Source of the DNA: Saccharophagus degradans 2-40
Lineage (GTDB): Bacteria; Pseudomonadota; Gammaproteobacteria; Pseudomonadales; Cellvibrionaceae
Reading direction: 5' to 3'
Assembly: GCF_000013665.1 (NCBI RefSeq)
Contig: NC_007912.1
Span: 3,837,501-3,901,500 of the forward strand
Length of the DNA: 64,000 bases
The position numbers were made by a program, and so were the translations under genes. Each line of letters opens with the position of its first letter. Positions within the stretch are counted from its first letter, which is position 1. Shown one piece after another: positions 44,262 to 54,056 of the stretch. The notes below the pieces were generated by a model that saw only the letters and a program-made list of their open reading frames with translations, searched no databases and had not been told where the DNA came from.

Positions 44262-46649
44262 ATGAAACTAAGATTATTACCACATAGTATAAGTTTAGCA
44301 TCGCTATTACTGCTAAGTGCTTGCCAGCAAGAGCACGCAACCAGTACAAACGCGCAACTCTCCCCTATTGCACCGCCTGCTATCTCTATTGTTCCCGCAC
44401 CGGTTTCGGCAGAAATAAAAACAGGGCAGTTTGTTTTTGGTAATAGCACACAGCTTACAGTTAACAGCGAAAAGCTAAGAGATGTTGCGCAGCTTTGGGC
44501 GGATTTTTTTAATGTTGCTAGTGGTATTAATTTACAGGTTCAAAGCGCTACAGGTAATAGCGATGAAGCAAATAGCGTAAGTCTTGAGTTGGTGCCGGCT
44601 TCAGAATTCTCATCAAGCAATGCAGAAGCCTATGAATTAACGGTTACAGATAATGCAATAACAGTACGCGCTAGCACTCGCGCGGGTATTTTTTACGGCT
44701 TAACCAGTTTGCGCCAGTTATTGCCGCCGCAAATAGAATCACCCTCCCCTATTAATTCTGTAAATTGGGTTGTACCTGCGGTTGCTATTGTCGACGAGCC
44801 CTTATACCCCTATCGCGGTATGCACTTAGATGTAAGCCGCCACTTTTTCGATGTGAATTTTATTAAACGCTATATAGATATATTAGCGTTCCACAAAATG
44901 AATCGTTTCCATTGGCATTTAACCGATGACCAAGGCTGGCGTATTCCGATCGACGCCTACCCCCTACTCACAGAAAAATCGGCTTGGCGAGACAAAACGG
45001 TTATAGGCCATACCTACGACCGCGACGTAGCTTACAACACTAATAGAATAGGCGGTTTTTATAGCAAAGAACAAATACGAGACATAGTTGCTTACGCTGC
45101 AGAACGCCAAATTATGGTAATTCCAGAAATAGATGTCCCCGGCCACGCAGCAGCTATTTTACACGCTTACCCAGAGTTTGGTTGTATCGAGCAAGTTTCA
45201 CAGGTGCAAAGCAACTTTGGCATTTTCGAGCAAGTGCTTTGCCCAACCGAGCCAACCTTTGAATTTTTGCGCGCAGTGTTTACCGAAGTTGCCGAGTTAT
45301 TCCCTGGCGAATACCTACATGTAGGTGGCGACGAAGTAAAAAAAGTTCAGTGGCAACAGTCACCCTTTGTTACCGAATTAATGCAGCGTGAAGGTTTAAA
45401 AGACTACCACGAAGTACAGAGCTACTTTATTTGCCGCGTAGGCGAGATAGTAAGTAGCTTAGATAAAAAAATGTTGGGCTGGAACGAAATACTCGACGGG
45501 GGTATTGCTCCCAATGCGACTATTATGTCTTGGCAAGGTGTTGAAGGTGGTATTGCTGCCGCCGAGCTGGGCCACGATGCGATTATGTCGCCGGGAAACT
45601 ATGTGTACTTCGATCACTTTCAGTCTCGCTCGGTGGATGAACCACTTGCCATTCACGGTATTACACCGTTATCAGAAACATACTCTTACAACCCCATGCC
45701 CGAACAATTTGCTGGCACAGAAAAAGCCAAGCACATACTCGGCGCCCAAGGGCAACTGTGGACAGAGTACGTGCCTACCACAGCAAAAGCGGAGTATATG
45801 ATACTGCCAAGATTAAGTGCGGTAGCAGAAATAACCTGGACACCAGTCAACAAGCAATCGTGGCAAAGCTTTAGCGAAAGGCTACCCAGCCTATTTGCCC
45901 GCTTTGACGAAATGGGCTTAAACGCAGCGCGATCTGTTTATGCAATTACCGCTACCGCAAAAACGGAAGGCAGCGGTGAAGATGCCAAATACCGCGTAAA
46001 CCTTGCCTCCGATACGGCTCATGTAATTATTCGCTACACAACCGACGGCACCTTGCCGAATGCGCAATCGCCTATTTATAGCGAACCATTTTTAGTAGAA
46101 GGCGATACGTTTGTGAGGGCGCGTAGCCAAGATAAAATAAGTGGTAACTTCTACCTGGAATCGCAACTGCGCACCGTAAAACACAAAGCCGTTGGCGCCA
46201 AGCTAACACTGTTAAGCGAAGCGAATACAGAGTGGAATAAAGACCCAGTAAAAACCTTAAGTGATGGCATTACTTCGATAGACCAAATATTTCAACTCGA
46301 CGACTGGGCCACATTTTTTGGCGACGAGGTTGTTGCACATATAACCTTCGCTAAGGCACAAACCGTTAGCGAAGTAAGCATTGGCTTTAACCCTGGCAAG
46401 CATCGCCAAATGTACCCACCCACTCGTTTGCATATTTTAAGCTCAAGCGATGGCGAAACATGGCAAAGCTTGGGTGAAGCCGACCCACAACACCTTGCCA
46501 CCGCAAAAAATCGCGTAAGTTACACCTTTGCACCAACAACCACTCGCCACCTACGGATAGAGGCGGAAAATAAAACCCGCGTACTAAGTACCGAAAGCGG
46601 TAAGCTAAAAAGCGTTCCCCTATACTTAGATGAAATAATCGTTAAATAA
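44262..46649 (+). CDS. GH20 beta-N-acetylhexosaminidase lipoprotein
   Basis: A 795-aa lipoprotein with lipobox 'LSAC' (Cys21), so it is held in the envelope, where it removes terminal GlcNAc from chitooligosaccharides. An N-terminal GH20b-like domain (about 40-165) is followed by the catalytic GH20 barrel (about 165-530), with the catalytic Asp-Glu pair in 'HVGGDE' at about 357-358 and a conserved 'HLTDDQGWRIPI' motif (about 225). A C-terminal part (about 560-795) includes a chitobiase-type domain ('VIIRYTTDGTLP') and a discoidin-like fold. It is followed by the permease gene with about 20 bp between, so both are likely co-transcribed. Function rests on strong family motifs. Confidence 0.9.
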   Translation: MKLRLLPHSISLASLLLLSACQQEHATSTNAQLSPIAPPAISIVPAPVSAEIKTGQFVFGNSTQLTVNSEKLRDVAQLWADFFNVASGINLQVQSATGNSDEANSVSLELVPASEFSSSNAEAYELTVTDNAITVRASTRAGIFYGLTSLRQLLPPQIESPSPINSVNWVVPAVAIVDEPLYPYRGMHLDVSRHFFDVNFIKRYIDILAFHKMNRFHWHLTDDQGWRIPIDAYPLLTEKSAWRDKTVIGHTYDRDVAYNTNRIGGFYSKEQIRDIVAYAAERQIMVIPEIDVPGHAAAILHAYPEFGCIEQVSQVQSNFGIFEQVLCPTEPTFEFLRAVFTEVAELFPGEYLHVGGDEVKKVQWQQSPFVTELMQREGLKDYHEVQSYFICRVGEIVSSLDKKMLGWNEILDGGIAPNATIMSWQGVEGGIAAAELGHDAIMSPGNYVYFDHFQSRSVDEPLAIHGITPLSETYSYNPMPEQFAGTEKAKHILGAQGQLWTEYVPTTAKAEYMILPRLSAVAEITWTPVNKQSWQSFSERLPSLFARFDEMGLNAARSVYAITATAKTEGSGEDAKYRVNLASDTAHVIIRYTTDGTLPNAQSPIYSEPFLVEGDTFVRARSQDKISGNFYLESQLRTVKHKAVGAKLTLLSEANTEWNKDPVKTLSDGITSIDQIFQLDDWATFFGDEVVAHITFAKAQTVSEVSIGFNPGKHRQMYPPTRLHILSSSDGETWQSLGEADPQHLATAKNRVSYTFAPTTTRHLRIEAENKTRVLSTESGKLKSVPLYLDEIIVK

Positions 46650-46669
46650 ACGCCTAACAGGTAATAATT

Positions 46670-48001
46670 ATGAACAACGAACTAACTCAAAGCGCAGCCC
46701 CCGCTGCACGTGCACCTAGCACGCTGATACCAATGATAATAATTGGTACACTTTTTTTTGTTTTCGGCTTTGTTACGTGGCTTAACGGCTCGCTCATTCC
46801 TTTTTTAAAAATAGTGTGTGAGCTAACAGAGTTTCAGGCTCTATTCGTTACCTTTGCCTTTTATATTGCCTATACCTTTATGGCTGTGCCTTCTGCACTT
46901 GTGCTAAAGCGTACAGGCTATAAAAACGGTATGGTTGTTGGCCTTGGCGTAATGGCGGTAGGCGCACTTATTTTTATACCTGCGGCACAATTACAAAACT
47001 ACATGGTATTTTTAGTTGCGCTATTTTTACTCGGTGCGGGTTTAACGCTACTGCAAACCGCTGCCAACCCATACATTGTATGTATTGGCCCGCGCGAAAG
47101 TGCTGCTACCCGTATTAGTGTAATGGGCTTAATTAACAAAGGTGCTGGCATAGTTGTGCCAGTGGTATTTACCACCCTTATACTTACCGGTATGGATCAA
47201 TTCGAGCCAGAAGTGCTTGCGGCACTCACTGCAGAAGAACGTGCAGCCCGCCTAGCAGAGCTCTCTTCTCGTTTGGTAACGCCCTATATCTATATGGCTG
47301 TGGTGCTACTAGGCTTAGGCGCTTTTGTTAAATTTTCTCCACTGCAAGAGCTAGAATTTGAAGACAACGATTCGCCCGCAGTAGAAAAAGAGTCGGATAT
47401 TCTTAAATACCCTCAAGTTGTACTCGGTGCAATTGCGTTGTTTACATATGTAGGCGTAGAAGTAATCGCCGGAGACACCATTGGTTTATATGGCCAAACA
47501 ATTGGCGTAAAACATTTTGGCTCGCTCACCTCTTACACTATGGCCTTTATGGTTATTGGTTACGTACTTGGTGTTGTGTGTATACCTAAATATCTAAGCC
47601 AAGAGAAAGCGCTATTAGGTTCCGCTGTATTCGGTATGTTATTTGTTGCTGGCGTAATGCTTTCATCGCAAGAAAGCACACTCATTTCTAGTATTTTATT
47701 CGGCTGGGCAGGTATTCCTGTAGTACCAGATACCATTACTTTTCTAGCGTTATTAGGTTTAGCGAATGCACTGGTTTGGCCCGCCATATGGCCGCTAGCC
47801 TTACAAGACCTAGGTAAATTTACAGCTGTTGGCTCTGCACTATTAATTATGGGTATTGCAGGTGGGGCTATTATTCCATTAGCTTACGGGCATTTCGCCG
47901 AAGGCGGTAACGGCCAATCTGCATACTGGGTAATGATTCCCTGCTATGTGTTTATTCTTTTTTACGCACTCAAAGGCCACAAAATGCGTAGCTGGAAATG
48001 A
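46670..48001 (+). CDS. nagP: GlcNAc permease NagP (MFS family)
   Basis: A 443-aa inner-membrane symporter of the FucP/GluP-type major facilitator family with about twelve transmembrane segments. It starts 'LIPMIIIGTLFFVFGFVTWLN' (about 20-40), and 'LLQTAANPYIVCIGPRESAATRISVMG' is the conserved family motif (about 127-153). NagP is the GlcNAc transporter defined in Shewanella and occurs in nag loci of marine bacteria. It lies 20 bp after the hexosaminidase gene. It should carry GlcNAc across the inner membrane for NagK. Confidence 0.88.
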   Translation: MNNELTQSAAPAARAPSTLIPMIIIGTLFFVFGFVTWLNGSLIPFLKIVCELTEFQALFVTFAFYIAYTFMAVPSALVLKRTGYKNGMVVGLGVMAVGALIFIPAAQLQNYMVFLVALFLLGAGLTLLQTAANPYIVCIGPRESAATRISVMGLINKGAGIVVPVVFTTLILTGMDQFEPEVLAALTAEERAARLAELSSRLVTPYIYMAVVLLGLGAFVKFSPLQELEFEDNDSPAVEKESDILKYPQVVLGAIALFTYVGVEVIAGDTIGLYGQTIGVKHFGSLTSYTMAFMVIGYVLGVVCIPKYLSQEKALLGSAVFGMLFVAGVMLSSQESTLISSILFGWAGIPVVPDTITFLALLGLANALVWPAIWPLALQDLGKFTAVGSALLIMGIAGGAIIPLAYGHFAEGGNGQSAYWVMIPCYVFILFYALKGHKMRSWK

Positions 48002-48034
48002 AATCTAGTCACTAGTATTTATTAATTAGCGTTT

Positions 48035-48067
48035 GAAAAGGCATACTCTGGTGGGTATGCCTTTTTT
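48035..48067 (+). terminator. Terminator after nagP
   Basis: AAAAGGCATAC pairs with GTATGCCTTTT around an 8-base loop and continues into a T-run. It lies about 35 bp past the nagP stop, so most transcription probably ends before nagX. Confidence 0.88.
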
Positions 48068-48171
48068 AGTTAACGCTCAGTCACTTATGTAACAGCACCA
48101 CTGCCCACTTCGTGCTATAACGTAGCAGCACAAACAATAATTGAGCCACCCACTTATAAAAGGTGATTATT

Positions 48172-49263
48172 ATGGCCACACAACGCTATTTGGCCCTCGA
48201 CGTTATGCGCGGGGCAACGCTCGCCATGATGATACTTGTGAACACCCCCGGCGACTGGGGCTTTGTTTACGCCCCCCTGCTACATGCAGATTGGCATGGT
48301 GTCACCATTACCGATTTTGTGTTTCCGTTTTTCCTTTTTATTATTGGTTCGGCGTTATTTTTTACTAGCCGTTCTAGCGGGCAGCTAGCCCCAGCAATTA
48401 AAGCTAAAAAAATAATTAAGCGTACAGCGCTGCTATTTACTATTGGCTTATTGCTGCATGCATTCCCTTTTACTACGGCGCTTAGTGAGTTACGCATACT
48501 AGGCGTATTGCAACGCATAGCGCTAGCCTATGGCATAGCGGCGTTTATTGTATGGCTACCCACCACGCAACGGCTAATGGCGGCGCTAGGCATATTAGTA
48601 GCCTACTGGCTTGTATTTATACTCACCGATAGCAGTTACCATTTAGCAGACAATATTGTAAGGCACATAGATATTACCATTTTAGGCGCAGAACACTTAT
48701 GGCAAGGTAAAGGCTTAGCCTTTGACCCAGAGGGCTTACTTAGCACCTTACCTGCCGCCGTAAATATATTGGCGGGCTTTGAAGCTACACGTTTATTGGT
48801 AAGCCAACCAGCTGGCGAGCCAAATAATGCCACCAGCCGCCAATTTAAATTGGCGCTGTACGCCATGTGCAGTATTACTATTGCATTAATTTGGCACCGC
48901 TGGATGCCCATAAATAAATCGCTTTGGACAAGCAGCTTTGTGCTGCTAACTAGCGGCGTGGGTGTGCTAGTGCTTTTATTATTAGTTAGATTAGAACCTT
49001 ACCGCGCAACTGCAGCTATTTATCGCGCCTTCGCAATTTATGGCCAAAACCCATTGTTTATTTATGTATTATCTTCACTTTGGGTGCAGTGCTATTTTCT
49101 GTTTCATATAGACGGCGTAAATATTTATGCTTGGCTGAATAATCAACTGAACTCAATTGCCGAACCTTATTTGGCAAGCTTGCTATTTGCTCTGGGGCAT
49201 GTCGCGTTGTTTTGGGGAGTGGCATACGCATTACATAAAAAGCGTATTGTAATAAGTGTTTAG
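48172..49263 (+). CDS. nagX: NagX-type inner-membrane protein (DUF5009 acyltransferase-like)
   Basis: A 363-aa integral membrane protein with about ten hydrophobic segments and the opening 'RYLALDVMRGATLAMMILVNTPGDW' type motif. It resembles heparan-alpha-glucosaminide N-acetyltransferase-like proteins and is known as NagX in GlcNAc loci of marine bacteria, where it is thought to aid sugar uptake or modification. The ATG at 48172 has AAGGTG upstream; a GTG at 48163 is the alternative. It follows a terminator, so it probably has its own promoter, and is convergent with nagA. Confidence 0.85.
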   Translation: MATQRYLALDVMRGATLAMMILVNTPGDWGFVYAPLLHADWHGVTITDFVFPFFLFIIGSALFFTSRSSGQLAPAIKAKKIIKRTALLFTIGLLLHAFPFTTALSELRILGVLQRIALAYGIAAFIVWLPTTQRLMAALGILVAYWLVFILTDSSYHLADNIVRHIDITILGAEHLWQGKGLAFDPEGLLSTLPAAVNILAGFEATRLLVSQPAGEPNNATSRQFKLALYAMCSITIALIWHRWMPINKSLWTSSFVLLTSGVGVLVLLLLVRLEPYRATAAIYRAFAIYGQNPLFIYVLSSLWVQCYFLFHIDGVNIYAWLNNQLNSIAEPYLASLLFALGHVALFWGVAYALHKKRIVISV

Positions 49264-49336
49264 TTTTGCTGATTCGTATTAAGACGCTCGCTTTTAGAGT
49301 TTAGCCTTTAGTTATTAACGACTGTAAATATACAGG

Positions 49337-49370
49337 CAAAAAAATGCCCGCCACCTTGCGGAAAGCGGGC
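49337..49370 (-). terminator. Terminator of the nagBA operon
   Basis: Read on the minus strand, GCCCGC pairs with GCGGGC (49346-49370) around a short loop, followed by ATTTTTTTG. It lies about 50 bp past the nagA stop codon. Confidence 0.8.
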
Positions 49371-49421
49371 TAATCACCTATCAGAGTGACTGACAAAATA
49401 ACAATCGCTAGTAGCTAGCAG

Positions 49422-50606
49422 CTAATTTCTAGTAACTAAAGAATCGATTGAGACCAAATTAAAATCTTCATCAAAAGCTGTAAATTCAGCGCGGTAGCCT
49501 GGGGCTATTCGGCCCATGCATTCGCCTAACCCCATCATATCGGCGGGGTATTGGCTTGCCATTTTCACGGCTTCTTCTAAAGGAATACCTATCATATGCA
49601 CGGTATTTTTAACCGCGGCCAACATATCTAAATCTGAGCCTGCCAATGTATCGTCGGCGGTGGCGCAGCGGCCATTTTCTGCGCGAATAACTTCGCCGTT
49701 TAAAGTAAATACTTTTTCTGCGGCGCCAACCGTAGGCATAGCATCAGTTACCAAAATAACTTTTCCCTTTGGCTTAGCAGCAATGGCTACACCCAAGGTT
49801 GCAGGGTGCACATGAAAGCCATCGACAATAATGCCACACCAACTTATTGCGCTTTGTAACGCGGCACCCACAACCCCCGGCTCTCGGCTCGACATTGGCG
49901 TCATGGCATTAAATAAATGGGTAAAGCTTGTTAGCCCTGCGTCTAACGCTTGGCAAGTTTGCTCGTAAGTCGCCGCAGTGTGACCAGCCGCAACCACTAC
50001 ACCAGCATCTACCAAACGTTTTATCGTTGGTGTATCGGTTTGCTCTGGCGCGAGAGTTACGAGGGTTTTACCTTTTTTAAGCGACGTTAAAATATCGAAT
50101 GCTTCGTCATCAATCACTTTAAATTTATTGGCATTGTGTACCCCTTTGCGAGCAGGGTTTAAAAAAGGCCCTTCTAGGTGGATACCTACAATACCTGGCA
50201 CGCCTTGCTCTATGGCGTCGTTAACTGCGGCAATAGCGGCGCGCATTACATCTAAATCGTCGCTAATAAGGGTTGGCAGCATTGCACTGGTGCCAAATTG
50301 TTTATGCGCTTCGCTCATAGCAATTAAAGTTTCTACTGTGGGGGCATCATTAAATAACACACCGCCACCACCATTGACTTGGGTATCAAAAAAACCGGGG
50401 GCAAGGTAATTGCCCCCCAAATCTATGGTGCGGTCAACATCGTTGGGCAGCTGGTTTACAGGTACCAATTCGCGAATATAATCACCGGCAACAATTACTG
50501 CGTACGCTTCATCGGCACAAACTTGGCCGTCAACATCGGCGCCCGCATAGGTGCCGCTATCTCTGTAGGCGTGCAGTAAATTTGCATTGATAAGCGCGGT
50601 GATCAT
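49422..50606 (-). CDS. nagA: N-acetylglucosamine-6-phosphate deacetylase
   Basis: A 394-aa amidohydrolase that removes the acetyl group from GlcNAc-6-phosphate to give glucosamine-6-phosphate. Metal-binding motifs are 'HLEGPF' (143-148, Glu145), 'AAGHTAAT' (His209) and 'FTHLFNAM' (His230). The catalytic Asp is in 'LVTDAMP' (about 287). Its ATG overlaps the TAA of nagB-II by one base, so the two are translationally coupled. The operon is read from the operator at 51778. Confidence 0.93.
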   Translation of the reverse strand: MITALINANLLHAYRDSGTYAGADVDGQVCADEAYAVIVAGDYIRELVPVNQLPNDVDRTIDLGGNYLAPGFFDTQVNGGGGVLFNDAPTVETLIAMSEAHKQFGTSAMLPTLISDDLDVMRAAIAAVNDAIEQGVPGIVGIHLEGPFLNPARKGVHNANKFKVIDDEAFDILTSLKKGKTLVTLAPEQTDTPTIKRLVDAGVVVAAGHTAATYEQTCQALDAGLTSFTHLFNAMTPMSSREPGVVGAALQSAISWCGIIVDGFHVHPATLGVAIAAKPKGKVILVTDAMPTVGAAEKVFTLNGEVIRAENGRCATADDTLAGSDLDMLAAVKNTVHMIGIPLEEAVKMASQYPADMMGLGECMGRIAPGYRAEFTAFDEDFNLVSIDSLVTRN

Positions 50607-51658
50607 TATAAAGTCTCCGTAACCTTGTTTAGGTGTGGGGGTTCATCTGGGTTGTAGCCGCGAGCAAGTGACACCGCATTCGCCATGCGATAAAAACTTT
50701 GCACACCCAATATAGGGGCTATGGCAGGGTTGGCATTTTGCACTACTGGCAAAATATAGTCGCCCTGTTCGCCCTCTGCGGCGTAAAGCACTTTGGCACC
50801 GCGCGCGCGAAAATCGCTAACAAGTGCATCTGTACCTAAACGGGTTTCGTCCCTTTGGCCAAACACCAATACAGGGAAGTCTTTATTCACAATCGCCATA
50901 GGGCCATGCTTCACCTCTGCAGCACTATACCCTTCGGCATGTAAACCGCAGGTTTCTTTAAATTTAAGTGCCGCTTCTTGCGCAACACCAAAGCCAAGGC
51001 CACGTCCAATAACAAACATATTATTGGCATGCTGCAAGGTTTCTACGCCTTTTGCGCTCCAGTCTAAATCCCATGCTTGTGCTAGGCTTTGGGGCAATAC
51101 CCCTAAACCCTGCTGTAATTTTTGGTCGCCACTTAACTCGGTTACTAAATGTAAAATAGAAGCCAAGGTTGCAATATACGACTTTGTAGCCGCAACGCTT
51201 TTTTCTAGGCCTGCGCCTAAAGGCAGTACTATATCGGCCATTTGGGCTAGTGGGGAGTCTTCTACGTTCACCATGGCCAATGTAAGCGCGCCAGATGTCT
51301 TAGCCTGCTCGACGTTGGCGAGTAAATCTGGGCTTTTGCCTGATTGAGAAAACGCAATATACAAAACACCGTCTAGTTTAGGGCGCGTTTGGTATACCGA
51401 TGCAATCGAAGGTGCTGCCGAGGTGGTTAGCAGGCCCAAGCGAGTTTCTATTAAATATTTCGCATAGGTGGCTGCATGGTCAGAGCTACCACGAGCCATT
51501 GTCGCCACCGCGCGCGGGGCGAAAGCTAATATTTTCTTTGCCGCTTCGGCAACCAACGCCGCGTTATTCTGTATTTGATTTGCTACCACACTAGAAGCCT
51601 GCTCGGCTTCGCGGTACATAAGTGTTTGTGCGACAGTGGCGGGTACAACAATAGCCAT
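50606..51658 (-). CDS. nagB: Glucosamine-6-phosphate deaminase, SIS type (NagB-II)
   Basis: A 350-aa protein with two SIS domains that isomerises and deaminates glucosamine-6-phosphate to fructose-6-phosphate. Features are 'ARGSSDHAATYAKYL' (about 56-70), 'IAFSQSGKSPDLLANV' (about 100-115) and the C-terminal 'ALKFKETCGLHAEGYSAAEVKHGP' type motif of this family. It lacks the glutaminase domain of GlmS, so it is the deaminase of the second type, which replaces the hexose deaminase NagB in many marine gammaproteobacteria. It comes first in the operon with nagA. Confidence 0.9.
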   Translation of the reverse strand: MAIVVPATVAQTLMYREAEQASSVVANQIQNNAALVAEAAKKILAFAPRAVATMARGSSDHAATYAKYLIETRLGLLTTSAAPSIASVYQTRPKLDGVLYIAFSQSGKSPDLLANVEQAKTSGALTLAMVNVEDSPLAQMADIVLPLGAGLEKSVAATKSYIATLASILHLVTELSGDQKLQQGLGVLPQSLAQAWDLDWSAKGVETLQHANNMFVIGRGLGFGVAQEAALKFKETCGLHAEGYSAAEVKHGPMAIVNKDFPVLVFGQRDETRLGTDALVSDFRARGAKVLYAAEGEQGDYILPVVQNANPAIAPILGVQSFYRMANAVSLARGYNPDEPPHLNKVTETL

Positions 51659-51775
51659 GATTCTTTCCTCACCCCTATGGGTAGTATTTTGCTAGTTCGG
51701 CTTGTGCTTAACACCAAGGCTTAATTGCTGGCTTTTGCAACACAACCGGAGTAACGATCAATCGAGGCACACCTC

Positions 51776-51792
51776 GAGACAACGTTGTCATT
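51776..51792. promoter_or_regulatory. NagR operator before nagBA
   Basis: GACAACGTTGTC (51778-51789) is a perfect palindrome and matches the core of both sites before the receptor gene. It lies between nagR and nagB, in the leader of nagBA. Confidence 0.85.
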
Positions 51793-51828
51793 ATTGTTCG
51801 AAAAAGCACCGTTGTAAAGCAAAAATAT

Positions 51829-52857
51829 TTATACTGGGGCAGTTTGGGAGGAGTCGCGCACAATAAGTTTAGGTAAAAACCCTTCACTTTCAACAACTTG
51901 CGAGCCTTCAGCGCGGCTCTTTAAGGTGTCAATTAGTAGTGCAGTGGCACGCTGCGCAATGGTGCTAGTGGGTTGCTGGGCCGTAGTAAGGTTTGGCCAG
52001 GCTTGGCGCGAAAAGGGGCTATCTTCGAACCCCACTATGGAGAGCTGATTTGGTACATCTACACCCGCAATACGGGCAGCAAACAAGGTACCCGCTGCAA
52101 TTTCATCGTTACAGGCAAACACCGCGGTTGGGCGTGGGCCATCTAGCTCGAGTAACGCACGGGTGCGCTCCACTCCAGATTCAAACGAGTATTTACCGGG
52201 TAATATATGGTTTTCGTGGGGGGTGATGCCGTTATCTGCTAAGGCAGAGCGGTAGCCTTCCAAACGTTCGCCACTGGATTTATGCTCTTCATCACCGCCC
52301 AAAAAGGCGATATCTTTGTGGTTTAAATCGATTAAGTGCTGCGTAATTGTGTAAGCCGCTGTGCGGTCATCGATGTAAACACAAGGCGACAATGTATCTG
52401 GTGCGGCGCTGCCAGATAAAATACGTACGAATTCGACTTTTTTATTAGCAATAGCTGCGAGTATTTCGGGGTTTTCGGAAATAGGCGGTGTGAGCACTAG
52501 GCCCCCTACCCGGCTGCGATCGATCATTTCGATCACTTCATCAATAATGTGCTCGCCAGATGCATTACACGGGTGAATAACTAGCTCATAGCCGCGCTTA
52601 TGGCATTCGTTAAGAATACCGCGCTGCATATCGATTACGTAGTTGCTGTTGGGGTTATCGTAAATAAAACCTATGGACGATGCAGCGCCACGCAAACCAC
52701 GGGCAGACAAATTAGGCTTATAACCAAGCTCGTTAATCGCTTTCCATACTTTTTCTTGCAGGGCTTCACCAACGGTACTCTCTTTGTTTACTACGCGCGA
52801 AACAGTTTTAAACGATACCCCTGCGAGCTTAGCTACATCTTTAATTGTTGGTTTCAT
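51829..52857 (-). CDS. nagR: LacI-family regulator NagR
   Basis: A 342-aa repressor with an N-terminal LacI helix-turn-helix ('TIKDVAKLAGVSFKTVSRVV', about 3-22) and a periplasmic-binding-protein-like ligand domain to the C-terminus. It lies directly before nagBA and in the same direction. The palindrome in the gap (51778-51789) and the two palindromes before the TonB receptor are the probable binding sites. The inducer is likely GlcNAc-6-phosphate or a related intermediate, as in the NagR group of marine bacteria. Specific ligand not visible from sequence. Confidence 0.88.
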   Translation of the reverse strand: MKPTIKDVAKLAGVSFKTVSRVVNKESTVGEALQEKVWKAINELGYKPNLSARGLRGAASSIGFIYDNPNSNYVIDMQRGILNECHKRGYELVIHPCNASGEHIIDEVIEMIDRSRVGGLVLTPPISENPEILAAIANKKVEFVRILSGSAAPDTLSPCVYIDDRTAAYTITQHLIDLNHKDIAFLGGDEEHKSSGERLEGYRSALADNGITPHENHILPGKYSFESGVERTRALLELDGPRPTAVFACNDEIAAGTLFAARIAGVDVPNQLSIVGFEDSPFSRQAWPNLTTAQQPTSTIAQRATALLIDTLKSRAEGSQVVESEGFLPKLIVRDSSQTAPV

Positions 52858-53172
52858 CTACAAGAAGTGCCTAATTAGTTGGTAATTGCCGCGAGTATAC
52901 CCGTATTTTAAGCTTAGGCCAAAAACTGCAACAACAAGTAACGCCCTTTACGCAATAGCTAACTATGGGCAAAAACACGCAATAAAACCGCTTCGTCGCA
53001 TTTAAAGTTTAAAGTAATACGGCCTTAGGTAAGCTTGCCCCAGCAGAGGCCTTTACCTTTTGTAGGCGCTCTACCTGTTAATCTAGCACCCATTTTCAAG
53101 CCAATTTAGCGTTGCACACAACGAGTATAAACAGCCAAAACTGCTACCCCAATTACCCATGAGCCGACAATT
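52858..53172. other. Intergenic region upstream of the DUF1080 gene
   Basis: About 315 bp. No gene, operator palindrome or terminator is visible. Confidence 0.45.
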
Positions 53173-53982
53173 ATGAAGATAACCCCAATCATTTACTTAG
53201 TACTTGCACTCATTATAAGCCCGTTTAATGCAAACGCCGCCGAGCAACAGGGGTGGCAATCTTTATTTAACGGTAAGAATCTAGATGGCTGGGAACCTTA
53301 CGTGAGTTTTCAGCCAGAAACCAACGAGTACTTATTGGTTTCTAAACATACACCGCGCGGCATAAACAACGACCCCAAAGGTGTTTTTTCGGTAGTTGAT
53401 GGCCTGCTTAGGGTATCCGGTGAAGAGTGGGGTGGGCTAACATCACACGCTGAGTTTGAACGCTTTCATTTAATGTTTGATATTAAGTGGGGTGATAAAA
53501 AATGGCCGCCTCGTTTAGATGTAGTGCGCGATAGTGGCCTCTTATACTATGCCGTTGGCCCACATGGTGCACAAAGCAGCCACTGGATGCGCAGCCACGA
53601 ATTTCAAATTCAAGAAGGTGACTGTGGCGATTACCACAGCTTAGATGGTGCACTTATTGATGTGCACGCAGGCCACGCCAACCAGGGCGATTGGCATTTC
53701 TATAGGTACGACCCGTCACTTCCACTACAAAAGAATATTAGCAGCCGCGTACTTAAATTAGGCAATTACGAGAAGCCATTCGGCGAGTGGAACACCATGG
53801 AAGTAATAGCAGACGGCACAACACTCATTCACAAGGTGAACGGCAAGGAAGTATTTAGGGCCTTTAATTCTCGACAAAAAAACGGCGACCAGATAACACC
53901 GTTACAGAAAGGTAAATTGCAAATTCAATCGGAAGGTGCAGAAGTATTCTACAAAAATATAAAAATTAAAAAACTGCCTTAG
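53173..53982 (+). CDS. DUF1080 secreted protein (3-keto-disaccharide hydrolase family)
   Basis: A 269-aa exported protein with a signal peptide (about 1-22, ending 'ANAAE'). The DUF1080/3-keto-disaccharide hydrolase fold is recognised from 'WQSLFNGKNLDGWEPY' (about 27-42), 'HEFQIQEGDCGDYHSL' (about 140-155) and 'GEWNTMEVIADG' near the end. It is a lectin-like beta-sandwich. Members act on sugars or sugar-like substrates in the periplasm, but the substrate here is unknown. It follows the nag locus but no operator for NagR is seen, so its link is only positional. Confidence 0.8.
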   Translation: MKITPIIYLVLALIISPFNANAAEQQGWQSLFNGKNLDGWEPYVSFQPETNEYLLVSKHTPRGINNDPKGVFSVVDGLLRVSGEEWGGLTSHAEFERFHLMFDIKWGDKKWPPRLDVVRDSGLLYYAVGPHGAQSSHWMRSHEFQIQEGDCGDYHSLDGALIDVHAGHANQGDWHFYRYDPSLPLQKNISSRVLKLGNYEKPFGEWNTMEVIADGTTLIHKVNGKEVFRAFNSRQKNGDQITPLQKGKLQIQSEGAEVFYKNIKIKKLP

Positions 53983-54022
53983 CTCCTACTTCCTACTTTC
54001 TATTTTCTATTTTCTGTTTGAA

Positions 54023-54056
54023 CTGCGCGGTTAACTTTTAATAGTTAACAGCGCAG
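54023..54056. terminator. Hairpin between convergent genes
   Basis: CTGCGCGGTTAACT (54023-54036) pairs with AGTTAACAGCGCAG (54043-54056) with one mismatch around a six-base loop, between the DUF1080 gene and the convergent GAF gene. It could stop transcripts from both sides, though T-runs are weak. Confidence 0.6.
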
